A DNA stretch of 64,000 nt, from the NCBI GenBank assembly GCA_007753675.1, contig CP036432.1, positions 4,128,394 to 4,192,393 on the forward strand, given 5' to 3'. The notes under the pieces are model-generated. The model made no database searches, was not told the origin of the DNA, and saw nothing but the letters and a program-made list of their open reading frames with translations. This DNA is from Stieleria magnilauensis (GTDB taxonomy: Bacteria > Planctomycetota > Planctomycetia > Pirellulales > Pirellulaceae). Positions 1 to 9,068 of the stretch are shown here, piece by piece. The position numbers and the translations under genes are program-made. The number at the start of each line of letters is the position of its first letter. Within the stretch, counting starts at the first letter, position 1.

Positions 1-1
1 T

Positions 2-937
2 TTCAATCTGAGCGCTCTCGTCGGCATTTTACCTTTCGTCGAGCAACAGGCCTTGTGGGATCAAATCAGCAACCCGTTTGCCGTCAAAGAACCGGCCTCG
101 GCCCAGGGGCTGTTCTTTAGCGCGATGGGTCCCCAAGTCGCCATGAGTCTGGCCGAACATGGCCGATTTCAATACGACCCCTGGCTGACCAACATCCCCT
201 CGTATCGATGCCCCAGTGATCCCGGAGTCGGCTTTCCGGGTCAAGGACGCACCAACTATGGCGTCGCGCTGGGGGATTCGATTCAGTTCCAAAACAATGG
301 CGGACGCAATCAAACCGGCGTGGTCGCGCGGACGCGGATGACACGCATGCGTTCGACGACACGCGGGATGTTTGTGCCCCGCGAGGAGACTCGATTCCGT
401 GATGTGCTCGATGGCCTGTCCAACACGATCATGGGCGGTGAACTCAACACGGATCTCGGTGACAATCAGATCACCACGCGGGTGGCCGAGGCCCGCGGAA
501 TCCTGAACGATCCCAGTCTGTGTGCCGCCCAAATCGATCCGGATCGGCCCAAGTTCTGGGCTCCCGGAACCGACTTCGCCAGCAATAACGCCGAAGTCCA
601 ACGGGGCTTCAAATGGATGAACGGGATGGCCGTCAATGTCGGCATCACTTCGATTCTGCCGCCGAACCGTGAAATCTGCAGCAACGGCAACAACACGTTC
701 ACCATCGGCATCTACGGACCGAGCAGTCGCCATCAGGGCGGCGCCCATATCCTGATGGGGGATGGTGCCGTTGTCTTCATCACCGATTCGATCGAATCGG
801 GCGATACCACCGCGGGCAACGTAAAATGGAACGGCACCGGGGTTCAGGCCCCGGGGATGCCCAGTCCCTACGGGTTGTGGGGCGCCCTTGGAACCCGTGC
901 CGGCGGTGAAACGATCGAGGAGCAACTCAACCAATAA
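2..937 (+). CDS. DUF1559-type pseudopilin-like protein, 3' part
   Basis: The reading frame is open to the left edge of the window, so the start and the N-terminal pilin-like methylation segment are missing. The visible part begins with a stretch ending PFVEQQALWDQ, which matches the usual 'LLPYLEQ.ALYDQ' segment of DUF1559 proteins, and ends with the typical 'SSRHQGGAHILMGDGAVVFI' block followed by a short tail. DUF1559 proteins are a very large planctomycete family with a type II pseudopilin-like N-terminus; they are presumed surface or secretion related and their function is unknown. The gene ends 78 bp before an IS4-family element whose left flank is an interspersed repeat, so its own downstream region may have been altered. 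Confidence 0.88.
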   Translation, partial: FNLSALVGILPFVEQQALWDQISNPFAVKEPASAQGLFFSAMGPQVAMSLAEHGRFQYDPWLTNIPSYRCPSDPGVGFPGQGRTNYGVALGDSIQFQNNGGRNQTGVVARTRMTRMRSTTRGMFVPREETRFRDVLDGLSNTIMGGELNTDLGDNQITTRVAEARGILNDPSLCAAQIDPDRPKFWAPGTDFASNNAEVQRGFKWMNGMAVNVGITSILPPNREICSNGNNTFTIGIYGPSSRHQGGAHILMGDGAVVFITDSIESGDTTAGNVKWNGTGVQAPGMPSPYGLWGALGTRAGGETIEEQLNQ

Positions 938-1015
938 CGCTGCTTGGTCGGAGAAAAACTCCCCTTGTTTTCCCACGTCACCCTGCTGGCAGGGAGGGCG
1001 GAGAAAATCGAGGGG

Positions 1016-2447
1016 CATACGCACCAAGTTAAGGAATTGAGGTAGAAAAAAAGCGGAAAAACCTTCATGAGGTAGTTATCACCACAACCTCGGAAGAAGG
1101 AGTTTCCGCCGTGAAGACCATAGATCGATTGGCCACTTTGTTACAGACCAGTTTCGGAGAACTTGCCGAGCAATCTGCCGCCGAATCCAAGGTCATCAAA
1201 CGACGACGAAAGTTTGATGCCTCAACGCTCGCGAAGTCGTTCATTTTGGCCATGCTAGCCAAACCGACCGCCAACGAGGAGGACATTGCCAGCATGGCTG
1301 CTTCTGTGGGGCTGACGATTTCTCCCCAGGCCGTTGAGCAACGATATAGCGATCAATTGGTCGCCTTCTTTCGTTCGCTGTTTGCCAAGATGAGTATGCA
1401 GGTCATGCACTCCGAGTCGAAGCTCGCCCCGCTTTTGGAACGATTTACGTCGGTCAAGCTGATCGACAGTTCGGTGATCAGCTTGCCGCCGAGTTTGGCA
1501 GCAGAATTTGCAGGTTGTGGCGGTGTAGGGGAGCACAATACCGCTGCAGTGAAGCTTCAAACCGAACTTGACCTGGCCAATGGGGAGTTGCAGTGCATTC
1601 AACTCGAACCAGGGAAGTCGCCCGATCAGGCAACAAACCGTCAAGTCGTGCCACTCCAGAAAGGCTCACTTCGAATCGCTGACCTCGGCTATTTCTCATC
1701 CGCCGTCCTTTCGTGTTATGCAGCGTGGGGAGCCTTTTTCCTGACGCGATTGCTTTACAACGTGAAAATCAAGGTGGACGATCACTCCGAAGGGCTAGTT
1801 GCTTGGCTGAGCCGACAAAATGACTCACTGATCGACTGCGACGTCACAGTCGGCCAAGGCACTCCGCTGGACTGCCGATTGATCGCATGGCGAATCCCCA
1901 AGGCAATCGCCGCGAAACGTCGCAGGGAAGTTCGCAAACGGGCGAAAAAGAAGGGCCGTACACCGAGTCAGGACCGCTTGGCGGCTTGCGACTGGAACTT
2001 TTTAGCCACCAATCTTGCAGTAGAGCAATTGAGCGTCCAAGAGGCGATCGTTTTGTACCGCAGCCGCTGGCAAATTGAATTGCTCTTCAAGCGATGGAAA
2101 ACGTACTGCCAGATCGATCTGATGGATGGGCGCACGGACACCATTTCGATGGCCCGGTTTTGGGTCCGCCTCTGTGGTGCACTTCTCCAGCAGTGGTTGG
2201 TCATACTGGCGGGCTGGTTCGAGAATTCATCGCTAAGCTTCGCAAAGATAGCTAAGCGGCTTGCAAATTGGATGGATGAATTGGCCAGTTGCCTCGTATC
2301 GCATTCAAGACTTTGCGAATATCTCGCAAAAATCCGAAACCGAGTCCTACCGATCTGCAAGCGAACAAAAAGGCGGAAAAAGCCGGGAACTGCGGAATTG
2401 CTCCGCGATCCCAACTTGCTCGAATATTCCTTAACTTGATGCCTATG
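1016..2447 (+). mobile_element. IS4-family insertion sequence, 1432 bp
   Basis: The ends are imperfect inverted repeats of about 24 bp: the left end begins CATACGCACCAAGTTAAGG and the reverse complement of the right end begins CATAGGCATCAAGTTAAGG. The element is flanked on both sides by the identical 20-bp string GGGCGGAGAAAATCGAGGGG (996-1015 and 2448-2467). Removing the element plus one flank restores a continuous repeat resembling the uninterrupted one at about 15025-15072, which supports these borders. A 20-bp target duplication is long for IS4 relatives, as I know them. Confidence 0.88.
1111..2439 (+). CDS. IS4-family transposase
   Basis: The protein is a DDE transposase of 442 residues. 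An early catalytic Asp lies in 'KLIDSSV', a second in 'RIADLGYFS', and the Glu is in the 'YRSRWQIELLFKRWK' stretch, which has the Y-(2)-R-(3)-E-(6)-K arrangement typical of IS4 transposases. The start is GTG at 1111, preceded by AAGGAG about 8 bp upstream. The stop codon lies inside the right terminal inverted repeat. The frame is intact, so the element may still be active. Confidence 0.93.
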   Translation: MKTIDRLATLLQTSFGELAEQSAAESKVIKRRRKFDASTLAKSFILAMLAKPTANEEDIASMAASVGLTISPQAVEQRYSDQLVAFFRSLFAKMSMQVMHSESKLAPLLERFTSVKLIDSSVISLPPSLAAEFAGCGGVGEHNTAAVKLQTELDLANGELQCIQLEPGKSPDQATNRQVVPLQKGSLRIADLGYFSSAVLSCYAAWGAFFLTRLLYNVKIKVDDHSEGLVAWLSRQNDSLIDCDVTVGQGTPLDCRLIAWRIPKAIAAKRRREVRKRAKKKGRTPSQDRLAACDWNFLATNLAVEQLSVQEAIVLYRSRWQIELLFKRWKTYCQIDLMDGRTDTISMARFWVRLCGALLQQWLVILAGWFENSSLSFAKIAKRLANWMDELASCLVSHSRLCEYLAKIRNRVLPICKRTKRRKKPGTAELLRDPNLLEYSLT

Positions 2448-2558
2448 GGGCGGAGAAAATCGAGGGGAGGTCGAACCGTAGCGATGGAGCGATGCGGAAA
2501 CGTTGAAGCGATGTTTGCGTCGTCGGTGGCGGAAGCTGTTTCGGGAGATGTTGGCTAC

Positions 2559-2903
2559 ACTAGTATTCCGTGTCACCTTGCGTTTCGGGTAGGCGGTAGT
2601 GGACGAGGCGACGAGCCCTCTGTAGTGGACGAGGCGACGAGTCCTCTGTAGTGGACGAGGCGACGAGTCCTCTGTAGTGGACGAGGCGACGAGTCCTCTG
2701 TAGTGGACGAGGCGACGAGTCCTCCGCAATGGACGAGGCGACGAGTCCTCTGTAGTGGACGAGGCGACGAGTCCTCCGCAATGGACGAGGCGACGAGTCC
2801 TCTGCAGTGGACGAGGCGACGAGTCCTCTGCAGTGGGCGTATTGGCGGAGGACTCGTCGCCTCGTCCACTACCCGAAAATTGAGCTGACATAGAATACGA
2901 GTG
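2559..2903. repeat. Palindromic interspersed element, copy 1 (arm-amplified)
   Basis: The left arm runs from about 2559 (ACTAGTATTCCGTGTCA) through CGGGTAGGCGGTAG into the TGGACGAGGCGACGAGTCCT core; the right arm, 2849-2903, is its reverse complement ending TGACATAGAATACGAGTG. The same element occurs at 60609-60741 and 62393-62521. Here the core of the left arm is amplified into a tandem array (separate entry). All three copies carry the extra GCGGTA in the left arm only. Confidence 0.85.
2597..2830. repeat. 26-bp tandem array, 9 units
   Basis: Nine contiguous 26-bp units, each containing TGGACGAGGCGACGAG, run without any spacer. Units differ at the junction bases (TAG, CAA or CAG at the start; CTCTG or CTCCG at the end), and the TAG..CCG / CAA..CTG pair at 2701-2752 recurs at 2753-2804, so part of the array grew by 52-bp steps. 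The array is an expansion of the left arm of the palindromic element. Confidence 0.92.
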
Positions 2904-2930
2904 CTCGGTCAGCTTTTAAGCTGACCGAGC
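2903..2930. terminator. 28-bp perfect palindrome
   Basis: GCTCGGTCAGCTTT is followed directly by its reverse complement. It abuts the right end of the palindromic element and precedes the sulfatase gene. It could fold as a strong hairpin in either transcript. No U-tract follows, so a terminator role is only a guess. Confidence 0.5.
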
Positions 2931-2986
2931 CCGAGGGCGCTGCGCCCGTTTCACGTCACCAACACGACCCGAATTTTCCACCGCCG

Positions 2987-4474
2987 ATGTCCTTCATGCC
3001 CCGATTTTTTGCCGTTCTGATCGGTTGCGTTTTCGCAACGAGCGCCCTGTCCGATCCAAACATTCACGCCAAGTCTCCCAACGTCGTCTTTTTCTTGGTC
3101 GACGACTTGGGATTTATGGATGTGGGTGTCAACAATCCCAAATCGTTCTACGAGACGCCCAACATCGATCGACTTGCCGATCGCGGAACCAATTTCACCG
3201 ACGGCTATGCCGCCAACCCGGTTTGTTCCCCGACGCGATACAGCATTCTGACCGGGCGGTACCCGACACGGGCCGATGCCACCAACTTCTTTTCCGGCAA
3301 ACGCCCCGGACGTTTTTTGCCCGCGGTGCTAAACGACCACATGCCGCTGAGCGAGGTCACGATGGCCGAAGCGTTCAAGCAACACGGCTACCACACGATG
3401 TTTGCCGGAAAATGGCACCTCGGGCCGAGCGAGGAGTTCTGGCCGCCCCGACAAGGGTTTGACTTGAACTTCGGCGGTTACAGTCGAGGCGGACCGTATG
3501 GCGGAAAACGGTACTTTTCTCCCTACGGCAACCCGCGACTGACCGACGGCCCCGATGGAGAACACTTGCCGATCCGCTTGGCGCAAGAAACCGCCAACTT
3601 CATCGCCCAAAACAAAGCCGATCCGTGCTTTGCGTACCTCGCCTTTTACAGCGTTCACACCCCGTTGCTGGCTCCCAAGGCGTTGGTGAAAAAGTACCAG
3701 GAGAAAGCCAAACGCTTGGGTTTGGATACCCAAGAAGCGTTTGCCGATGAAGAACAGGTTTGGCCCAACGCCAAACAACCACGTCGCGTCCGAACGCTGC
3801 AAGCCCACGCGACCTACGCCGCCATGGTCGAGTCGATGGACCGTGCCGTGGGCATCGTCATCGATCGGCTCGAAGCCTTGGACTTGATGGACGAGACCAT
3901 CATTTGTTTGACCAGCGACAACGGCGGGCTGTCCACCTCGGAAGGTTCCCCGACCAGCAACTTGCCACTTCGCGGCGGCAAGGGATGGGTTTACGAAGGC
4001 GGGATCCGTGAAGCGTTCATGATCCACGCCCCGATGATCAAGGACGCACCAAAATCATGCAGCGTCCCCGTCGTCAGCACCGACTTCTATCCGACACTGC
4101 TGGAACTGGCCGGTTTGCCCCCATTGCCTCAACAACACCTCGACGGCGTTTCACTGGTGCCGCTGCTCAAAGGGGAAAAGAATCTGGAACGCGATGCCTT
4201 GTATTGGCACTACCCGCACTACAGCAACCAAGGCGGATTCCCGGGCGGAGCGATTCGGATGGGTGACTGGAAGTTGGTCGAGCGTTACGAGGACGGCAAG
4301 GTTCATCTTTACAACTTGGCCGAAGACGTCGGCGAGCAAAACGATCTCGCCGATCAACACCCCGAACGAGTCGCAGCGATGCGCGAACAACTGCATCGCT
4401 GGTACCAAGACGTCGACGCCAAATTCCTGCGCCCCAAAGACAACGGCCCGATGCCCTGGCAGCCTACGCAGTGA
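2987..4474 (+). CDS. Secreted arylsulfatase (Cys-type)
   Basis: A 495-residue type I sulfatase. After an N-terminal signal peptide (about residues 1-22), the metal-binding 'LVDDLGF' lies near residues 37-43. The CSPTR motif, whose Cys80 would be converted to formylglycine, is at 80-84, and 'GKWHLG' and 'LTSDNGG' follow. The length and full motif set fit an active enzyme hydrolysing sulfate esters of polysaccharides in the periplasm or outside the cell. Such sulfatases are very abundant in marine planctomycetes; the substrate cannot be told from sequence. The gene stands alone between repeats. The start at 2987 is chosen because it places a good signal peptide; Met4 (2996) is an alternative. 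Confidence 0.93.
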   Translation: MSFMPRFFAVLIGCVFATSALSDPNIHAKSPNVVFFLVDDLGFMDVGVNNPKSFYETPNIDRLADRGTNFTDGYAANPVCSPTRYSILTGRYPTRADATNFFSGKRPGRFLPAVLNDHMPLSEVTMAEAFKQHGYHTMFAGKWHLGPSEEFWPPRQGFDLNFGGYSRGGPYGGKRYFSPYGNPRLTDGPDGEHLPIRLAQETANFIAQNKADPCFAYLAFYSVHTPLLAPKALVKKYQEKAKRLGLDTQEAFADEEQVWPNAKQPRRVRTLQAHATYAAMVESMDRAVGIVIDRLEALDLMDETIICLTSDNGGLSTSEGSPTSNLPLRGGKGWVYEGGIREAFMIHAPMIKDAPKSCSVPVVSTDFYPTLLELAGLPPLPQQHLDGVSLVPLLKGEKNLERDALYWHYPHYSNQGGFPGGAIRMGDWKLVERYEDGKVHLYNLAEDVGEQNDLADQHPERVAAMREQLHRWYQDVDAKFLRPKDNGPMPWQPTQ

Positions 4475-4994
4475 AGCATTGATTCCCTGCGTTTTACGAG
4501 GTGTAACCCTCAGGGCGCAAGCCCTCCGGTTCCCCGTTGCAGGACACGGAGCAAGAGATTGAAAATTGCAAAATGAAAACTTCCAATTGCAAATTTGCAT
4601 TTTTCATTTTTCATTTTTCATTTTTCATTTTTCAATTTCCAATTTCCAATTTCCAATTTCCAATCTTCCGTCCGTCCACCTTCCTCACAACCCATCCTGT
4701 CTCGGCTGAAGCGAGGCCGAGCGGTGACGATATCAAAAGGGAGCGAAGTCGCGTAAACCGAACAGAGTGTCAACACCAACGTTTTAGCGATCCAGCGCAA
4801 GCCCAATACCGCTCAATCGACAAGGTTTTGACCAGCGCAGGGCCCGTAGGCTCGCGCCAAACGGCTGATCATCAATTGATACCAGCCGGTTCGCGCCAGC
4901 GCGAGCGGCGCCCCTCAATGTCGATTGAGCGGTGTTGGCGGCAGGGCGCAAGCCCTCCGGTTCCTCATCGTTACCGAAACACCGGAGGGCTCGC
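4475..4994. other. Intergenic repeats and AT-rich heptamer tract
   Basis: No gene is seen. A low-complexity block at about 4598-4664 consists of five TTTTTCA heptamers running into about four ATTTCCA heptamers. Two short interspersed repeats of the type GGGCGCAAGCCCTCCGGTTCC (about 4516-4536 and 4945-4965) face an ACCGGAGGGCTCGC half-site at 4981 that is interrupted by the IS1182-family element. A segment at 4800-4925 carries 'GCTCAATCGACA' and its inverse (TGTCGATTGAGC), forming a long imperfect inverted repeat. Confidence 0.6.
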
Positions 4995-6985
4995 GGCCTG
5001 TCGGTTTAGTGTATCCACAAAACGAGGGGACGTGGCTTAGTAGGCATCGTCACGATGTTTGCTATTCTTGGCGGATCGTCGTCGCGATTCACTTCTCACG
5101 CAGGGAGGCTTGCCCAGTGAGCCAGAGACAACCCAAGACCAGCTATTGGCAGGAAGCTCCTACACCACGCGGGCAACTGGTCCTCATTCCCACCGCCCTG
5201 GAGGAACTCATCCCTCAGGATCATCCCGTTCGCTTGGTCGACGAGATCCTCGATCAGATGGACTGGACTGATTGGGAGGCGGCCTACAACGGCGGATTCG
5301 GTCAGCCGCCGATCCATCCCAGCGTAATGGCAAAGATCCTGCTGTTTGCCATGATTCGGCGAATCCGATCCAGCCGGAACATTGAATACGAACTCAAGCA
5401 TTCGATCGATTTTATCTGGCTCAGCAGCGGTCGCCGCATCGATCACAGCACGATCAGCGACTTCCGCCGAAACAATAGTGATGCAGTCAAAGGCATCTTC
5501 AAACAAATGGTCAAGCTGGCGATCAACCTGGGGATCGCCAATCTCTCGGAACTGTGCATCGACGGCACACGCATCCTGGCTGACGCCAACAAATACAAGA
5601 CTTGGACGGCCAAACGATTAGCCAAAGCACTCGAAGAACTTGACGCGCAAATTGATGAGGCCCTGGAAACCTTCGAAGTCAACGACGCATGCGACGAAGA
5701 TCTCATCGGCCAGGACGTTTCGGCGGACCGCCTCCCCGCCGCCGTCGCCAACTTGAAGTCACGCCGCTCACAACTGGCCGCTCATCTGGAGACGGTCAAT
5801 GCGATGGACGAAGTCCGCAGGAAAAATGGGACGAAGGGCCCCGCCCAGTTACCCAAGACTGACACGGACAGTCGCATTCTTCCCAATAAGGAGGGTGGTT
5901 ACGCAGCCAACTTTACTCCGATGGCGACGACCGAAACGCAGAGCGGCCTGATCGTTGCGGCGGACGTCTTGATCGGCAACGTCGAACACCACGAATTTGC
6001 CACCATCGTCGACTGTGTGGCCAACGACTTTGGAATTGACATTAAGCGAGTCATGGCTGACTCGGCTTACACGACGGGCAAAAACCTCACTGCGGCTGAG
6101 GAAAAACAGATCGAACTGATTGGCCCGCTTGCCGAAACCAATCGCGAGAACAACTCTGCCGAGCGTTCGGATTTGACTGAGCCCGTTGCCGCCGATCAGA
6201 TTGGTCAGTTGCCGGTTAATCCACAAACCAAACGATTTGACAAAGCAGCGTTTGTGTACGACGAAGCGAACGACTGCTATTACTGCCCGGCAGGCAAAGT
6301 GCTTTCACATCGGATGACCGAGAACACGACGCATGGCGACGGCTCTCCGGTGCAGCGAAAGGTTTACACCTGTTTTGAATGCGAGGGCTGCACGCTGGCT
6401 GGGCGTTGTCGCAAGAACGTGAAGCCAAAAGACGAGGCAAGCAGCAGCGAGGCATCGTCCCAGGAGTCCAGCGAAGCGACCTCGTCGGACAAGCGAGCGG
6501 GCAAGCGACGTGGTCGCAAGCCTGGCCCGCCACGTGGTCGCGAGACGATGCATGATGAGCATGAAGGAGCGCGACGTCGGCAGCGTGCGCGAATGGAAAC
6601 GCCTGCAGCCAAAGAGGCTTACTCTCGTCGTCAGCATTTCGGTGAAACGCCTTTCGCCGTGATCAAGAGCACGCTTGATATGCGGCGATTCCTGCTTCGA
6701 GGTATCGCAGGTGTGAATCAAGAATGGCGCTGGGCGGCGACCGGATTCAATCTGAAGAAAATCATGAGTTACTTGGCGAAGCTGCGCGCCGCCGCGGCGA
6801 CACAAGCGCTCGGAACAGCAAACTAGGGGAGATAGGGGGCATTTCGAACGAAATCCGCCACAAGCGAACGCCACGATCCCGTCAACACGCTTACCAACGA
6901 CTCTGGATGCCCCGCATAGCACCATAAAAGCCTCGTCCGGAACCAAAATCGAATCAACCGTCCCCAGGAACTAAATCGACAGGCC
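4995..6985 (+). mobile_element. IS1182-family insertion sequence, 1991 bp
   Basis: The left end begins GGCCTGTCGGTTTAGT and the reverse complement of the right end begins GGCCTGTCGATTTAGT, a 16-bp inverted repeat with one mismatch. GCTCGC is duplicated on both sides (4989-4994 and 6986-6991). The flanks read through as 'ACCGGAGGGCTCGC...GCCCTACCGCT', the same interspersed repeat found uninterrupted at about 36538-36565. IS1182 relatives have variable target duplications, so the 6-bp value is plausible. Confidence 0.75.
5117..6826 (+). CDS. IS1182-family transposase
   Basis: A DDE transposase of about 569 residues. The N-terminal region contains 'HPVRLVDEILDQMDW...HPSVMAKILLFAMIRRIRSSRNIEYE', the family's typical DUF772-like opening. 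The first Asp is in 'LCIDGTRILADANK', the second in 'VMADSAYTTGKNL', and a Cys cluster (YYCPAGKVL...CFECEGCTLAGRCRK) lies in the last third before the 'GETPFAVIKSTLDMRRFLLRG' block. The start is GTG at 5117 with GGGAGG at 5103-5108. The upstream in-frame Met at 4925 lies outside the element and is rejected. Confidence 0.9.
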   Translation: MSQRQPKTSYWQEAPTPRGQLVLIPTALEELIPQDHPVRLVDEILDQMDWTDWEAAYNGGFGQPPIHPSVMAKILLFAMIRRIRSSRNIEYELKHSIDFIWLSSGRRIDHSTISDFRRNNSDAVKGIFKQMVKLAINLGIANLSELCIDGTRILADANKYKTWTAKRLAKALEELDAQIDEALETFEVNDACDEDLIGQDVSADRLPAAVANLKSRRSQLAAHLETVNAMDEVRRKNGTKGPAQLPKTDTDSRILPNKEGGYAANFTPMATTETQSGLIVAADVLIGNVEHHEFATIVDCVANDFGIDIKRVMADSAYTTGKNLTAAEEKQIELIGPLAETNRENNSAERSDLTEPVAADQIGQLPVNPQTKRFDKAAFVYDEANDCYYCPAGKVLSHRMTENTTHGDGSPVQRKVYTCFECEGCTLAGRCRKNVKPKDEASSSEASSQESSEATSSDKRAGKRRGRKPGPPRGRETMHDEHEGARRRQRARMETPAAKEAYSRRQHFGETPFAVIKSTLDMRRFLLRGIAGVNQEWRWAATGFNLKKIMSYLAKLRAAAATQALGTAN

Positions 6986-7130
6986 GCTCGCGCCCTACCG
7001 CTAAGAAATGCTTTCCACGTTACGTGGCGCTCCCGCTCCGTCGGCTAACCATCGGTGGGCTCAGGAATCATTTCATCACCCCGCCAGTGACAGCCCGTCT
7101 CCCTTTTCCCGATCATCGAAAAAGAATCCC

Positions 7131-7784
7131 ATGTCAACAGCACGCCTGCTCGCCGCCCTACTCGCAATCGCCATTGGTCCAACCGAATTGCTCCACGCCG
7201 CCGAACCACCATTCGATGTCGCCCCGCAAAACAGCGATCTGGTGGTGGATCAAACGTTCGACGGGCCGCTCGGTGACAAGTGGCACATCAACACCGGATC
7301 ATGGACGGTGGCCGACGGCGTGCTGCAGGCGAAGGAATTGCCGGCCGACAAACATGCCGCCGCGGCCCGCTACACCGTCCAGACCGACAATGCCGTCTAC
7401 CAATTGGGTTTCAAAATCTCCGACGGCACCAAGGCCTTTCATTTCGGATTCGATCCGGCCAAGGGAGAACTGGACAAGAAGGGGCATCTGTTCTCGGTCA
7501 TCGTGTCGCCCACCGGCTGGCGGATCATGAAGCACGTTGACAAGAATCGCCCCCAGGAAGATCCCAACGAGGTGCTCGCGTCCTCGGACACCGCGGTCGA
7601 AACGGATCGATGGCATCGAATGCGTGTAACGACTTGGGGACCATACGTGACGGCGACTCTGGACCAAACGCAGCTCAAGGCGTCACACCCGACATTTGGG
7701 GTGAAGAAGCCGACGCTCGTCTTCCGTTGCGCCGGGGACGGTGTCCAGATCGACGACGTCAAGGTATGGAACCAACGCAAGTGA
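7131..7784 (+). CDS. Secreted LamG/DUF1080-like protein
   Basis: A 217-residue protein with a signal peptide (about 1-24, ending near 'LLHAA'). A single beta-sandwich-like domain follows: 'DQTFDGPLGDKWHINTGSWTVADGVL' at the N-terminus and 'VQIDDVKVWNQ' at the end are typical of DUF1080/concanavalin-like domains. Proteins of this type are exported and presumed to bind or hydrolyse carbohydrate; no catalytic residues can be assigned. The ATG at 7131 is chosen over the open frame from 7008 because the signal peptide follows it immediately. Confidence 0.75.
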   Translation: MSTARLLAALLAIAIGPTELLHAAEPPFDVAPQNSDLVVDQTFDGPLGDKWHINTGSWTVADGVLQAKELPADKHAAAARYTVQTDNAVYQLGFKISDGTKAFHFGFDPAKGELDKKGHLFSVIVSPTGWRIMKHVDKNRPQEDPNEVLASSDTAVETDRWHRMRVTTWGPYVTATLDQTQLKASHPTFGVKKPTLVFRCAGDGVQIDDVKVWNQRK

Positions 7785-7829
7785 CGACATTCGGGACGCG
7801 GGGGTCGGGATGCGGGATCCATTTAAAAA

Positions 7830-7890
7830 AGCCAGCGATGGGGATCCCATCATGAGTGGGGCAAACTCATGCGGGCCACCATCGCTGGCT
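7830..7890. terminator. Nested hairpin after the LamG-like gene
   Basis: AGCCAGCGATGG (7830-7841) pairs with CCATCGCTGGCT (7879-7890). Inside, ATGAGT (7852-7857) pairs with ACTCAT (7865-7870). It starts 45 bp after the stop of the LamG-like gene and is the most likely end of that transcript, though it lacks a clear U-tract. Confidence 0.55.
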
Positions 7891-8264
7891 GGATCGATTG
7901 TGCGATGTCTGTCAACATTATAAGAGTTCAGCAGCAGCCTCCGCCACCAAATTCTTCCGGCCACCGAGAAGGGAAACCCAGGAAAACGCTGGTCGGCTCA
8001 GGCCCCTGCAATCTCGCCGACGGGCGCAAACACACCCGTCCAATCTACATCTCCCGGCGCCCCGCGTTTTCCCCTCATTGAATTCATCGAAAATCCAAGA
8101 ATTAAATCTGACGCCGTGCCGTCCCTTGATCAGCCGTCGTCAAATTGATCCTCGCCACCGGCCCGCGACGATCGCAATCAGTTTCCGCAGCAGCGAAATG
8201 CGCTCCCGAACTGCAGAACCCAGTGCACAAAACCCAGCAAGCAAAACCCGGTACACTGTTTTCC
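7891..8264. other. Intergenic region upstream of sigma factor 1
   Basis: About 370 bp without a convincing gene. Short open frames here have no family resemblance. It presumably holds the promoter of the sigma/kinase cluster, but no clear -35/-10 pair was seen. Confidence 0.4.
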
Positions 8265-8876
8265 ATGCCCTGTGACCAGAAAGACGACAGCGATCAAGAC
8301 AGTGTTTCGGAGTGGATCGCCGACATGAAACGAGGCGACTCGTTGGCCGTCGCGTCGTTATGGGAGCGTTATTTCGAGCGGATCTGCCAATTGGCGGACA
8401 AAAAGCTTGCCGGAGCGTCTCGCAGCTTTGTTGACGAACATGACCTCGCCATCGGGGCGATGCGGGCGATTTGGGAAGGCGCTCAAAAGGGCCGATTTCG
8501 ACGATTACAGAATCGAGAGGACCTTTGGCAACTGTTGGTCGTGATCACCAAACGCAAAGCGGCCAACGTGCATCGCGATCAACATGCGTTGAAACAACGT
8601 CGCGGCCGCAGGAGCGACTTTCACCCCAGCATTTTGCTGGACTTCGTCGAACTGATCGAATCGCCGCCGACCGAAACGCTGATCGACCAGATCCCGCTAT
8701 CCTGCCGGGAATTGCTCTCGCGGCTCAATGAGCGAGATCGCGGGATCGCCTTGATGCGTCTGGCGGGGCATTCGAACCGAGAAATCGCCGTCGAGCAGAA
8801 TTGCAGTGTCGCGACGGTGGAGCGTCACTTGCGGAACATCCGCGAGGTCTGGTCGGATCACGATCCGAGTTTATGA
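8265..8876 (+). CDS. ECF-like RNA polymerase sigma factor 1
   Basis: About 203 residues. The first half shows a sigma-70 region 2-like pattern ('LWERYFERICQLADKKL...LAIGAMRAIWEGAQKGRF'). The C-terminus is a region 4 helix-turn-helix ('LNERDRGIALMRLAGHSNREIAVEQNCSVATVERHLRNIREVW'). This is the planctomycete-type ECF sigma often found near Ser/Thr kinases. It would redirect RNA polymerase to a small regulon. It is followed by a second sigma-like gene and a large kinase on the same strand, suggesting a signalling cluster. The start at 8265 is chosen because the upstream in-frame residues look non-coding. Confidence 0.82.
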   Translation: MPCDQKDDSDQDSVSEWIADMKRGDSLAVASLWERYFERICQLADKKLAGASRSFVDEHDLAIGAMRAIWEGAQKGRFRRLQNREDLWQLLVVITKRKAANVHRDQHALKQRRGRRSDFHPSILLDFVELIESPPTETLIDQIPLSCRELLSRLNERDRGIALMRLAGHSNREIAVEQNCSVATVERHLRNIREVWSDHDPSL

Positions 8877-9068
8877 CCGCCGCGCCGGCAGGCCGCCAGC
8901 CGGCCGCCAGCCGAAGCGTTTCAGCCCGTTTCTCGGCAATAAAGTTTGCAGAGATGCCATTTGGCGGGTATCTTAAAAGCCCCGAAAACAGGTGCTTACT
9001 TATCCATCGATCGAGCTATCCAGGCGACTCGAACGACTTCACCGCGGCGGGTTGAGGGAACCAGGTTG

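Noticed and set aside
29-1027. 332-residue minus-strand frame opposite the DUF1559 gene
   Set aside because: Antisense shadow; the plus strand matches a known family over its whole length.
2597-2830. CRISPR-like regular array
   Set aside because: The 26-bp units are directly adjacent with no spacers and no cas genes nearby; it is a tandem expansion of a palindromic element arm.
1968-2891. 307-residue minus-strand frame over the IS end and the tandem array
   Set aside because: Half of it is translation of the 26-bp repeat and the rest is antisense to the transposase.
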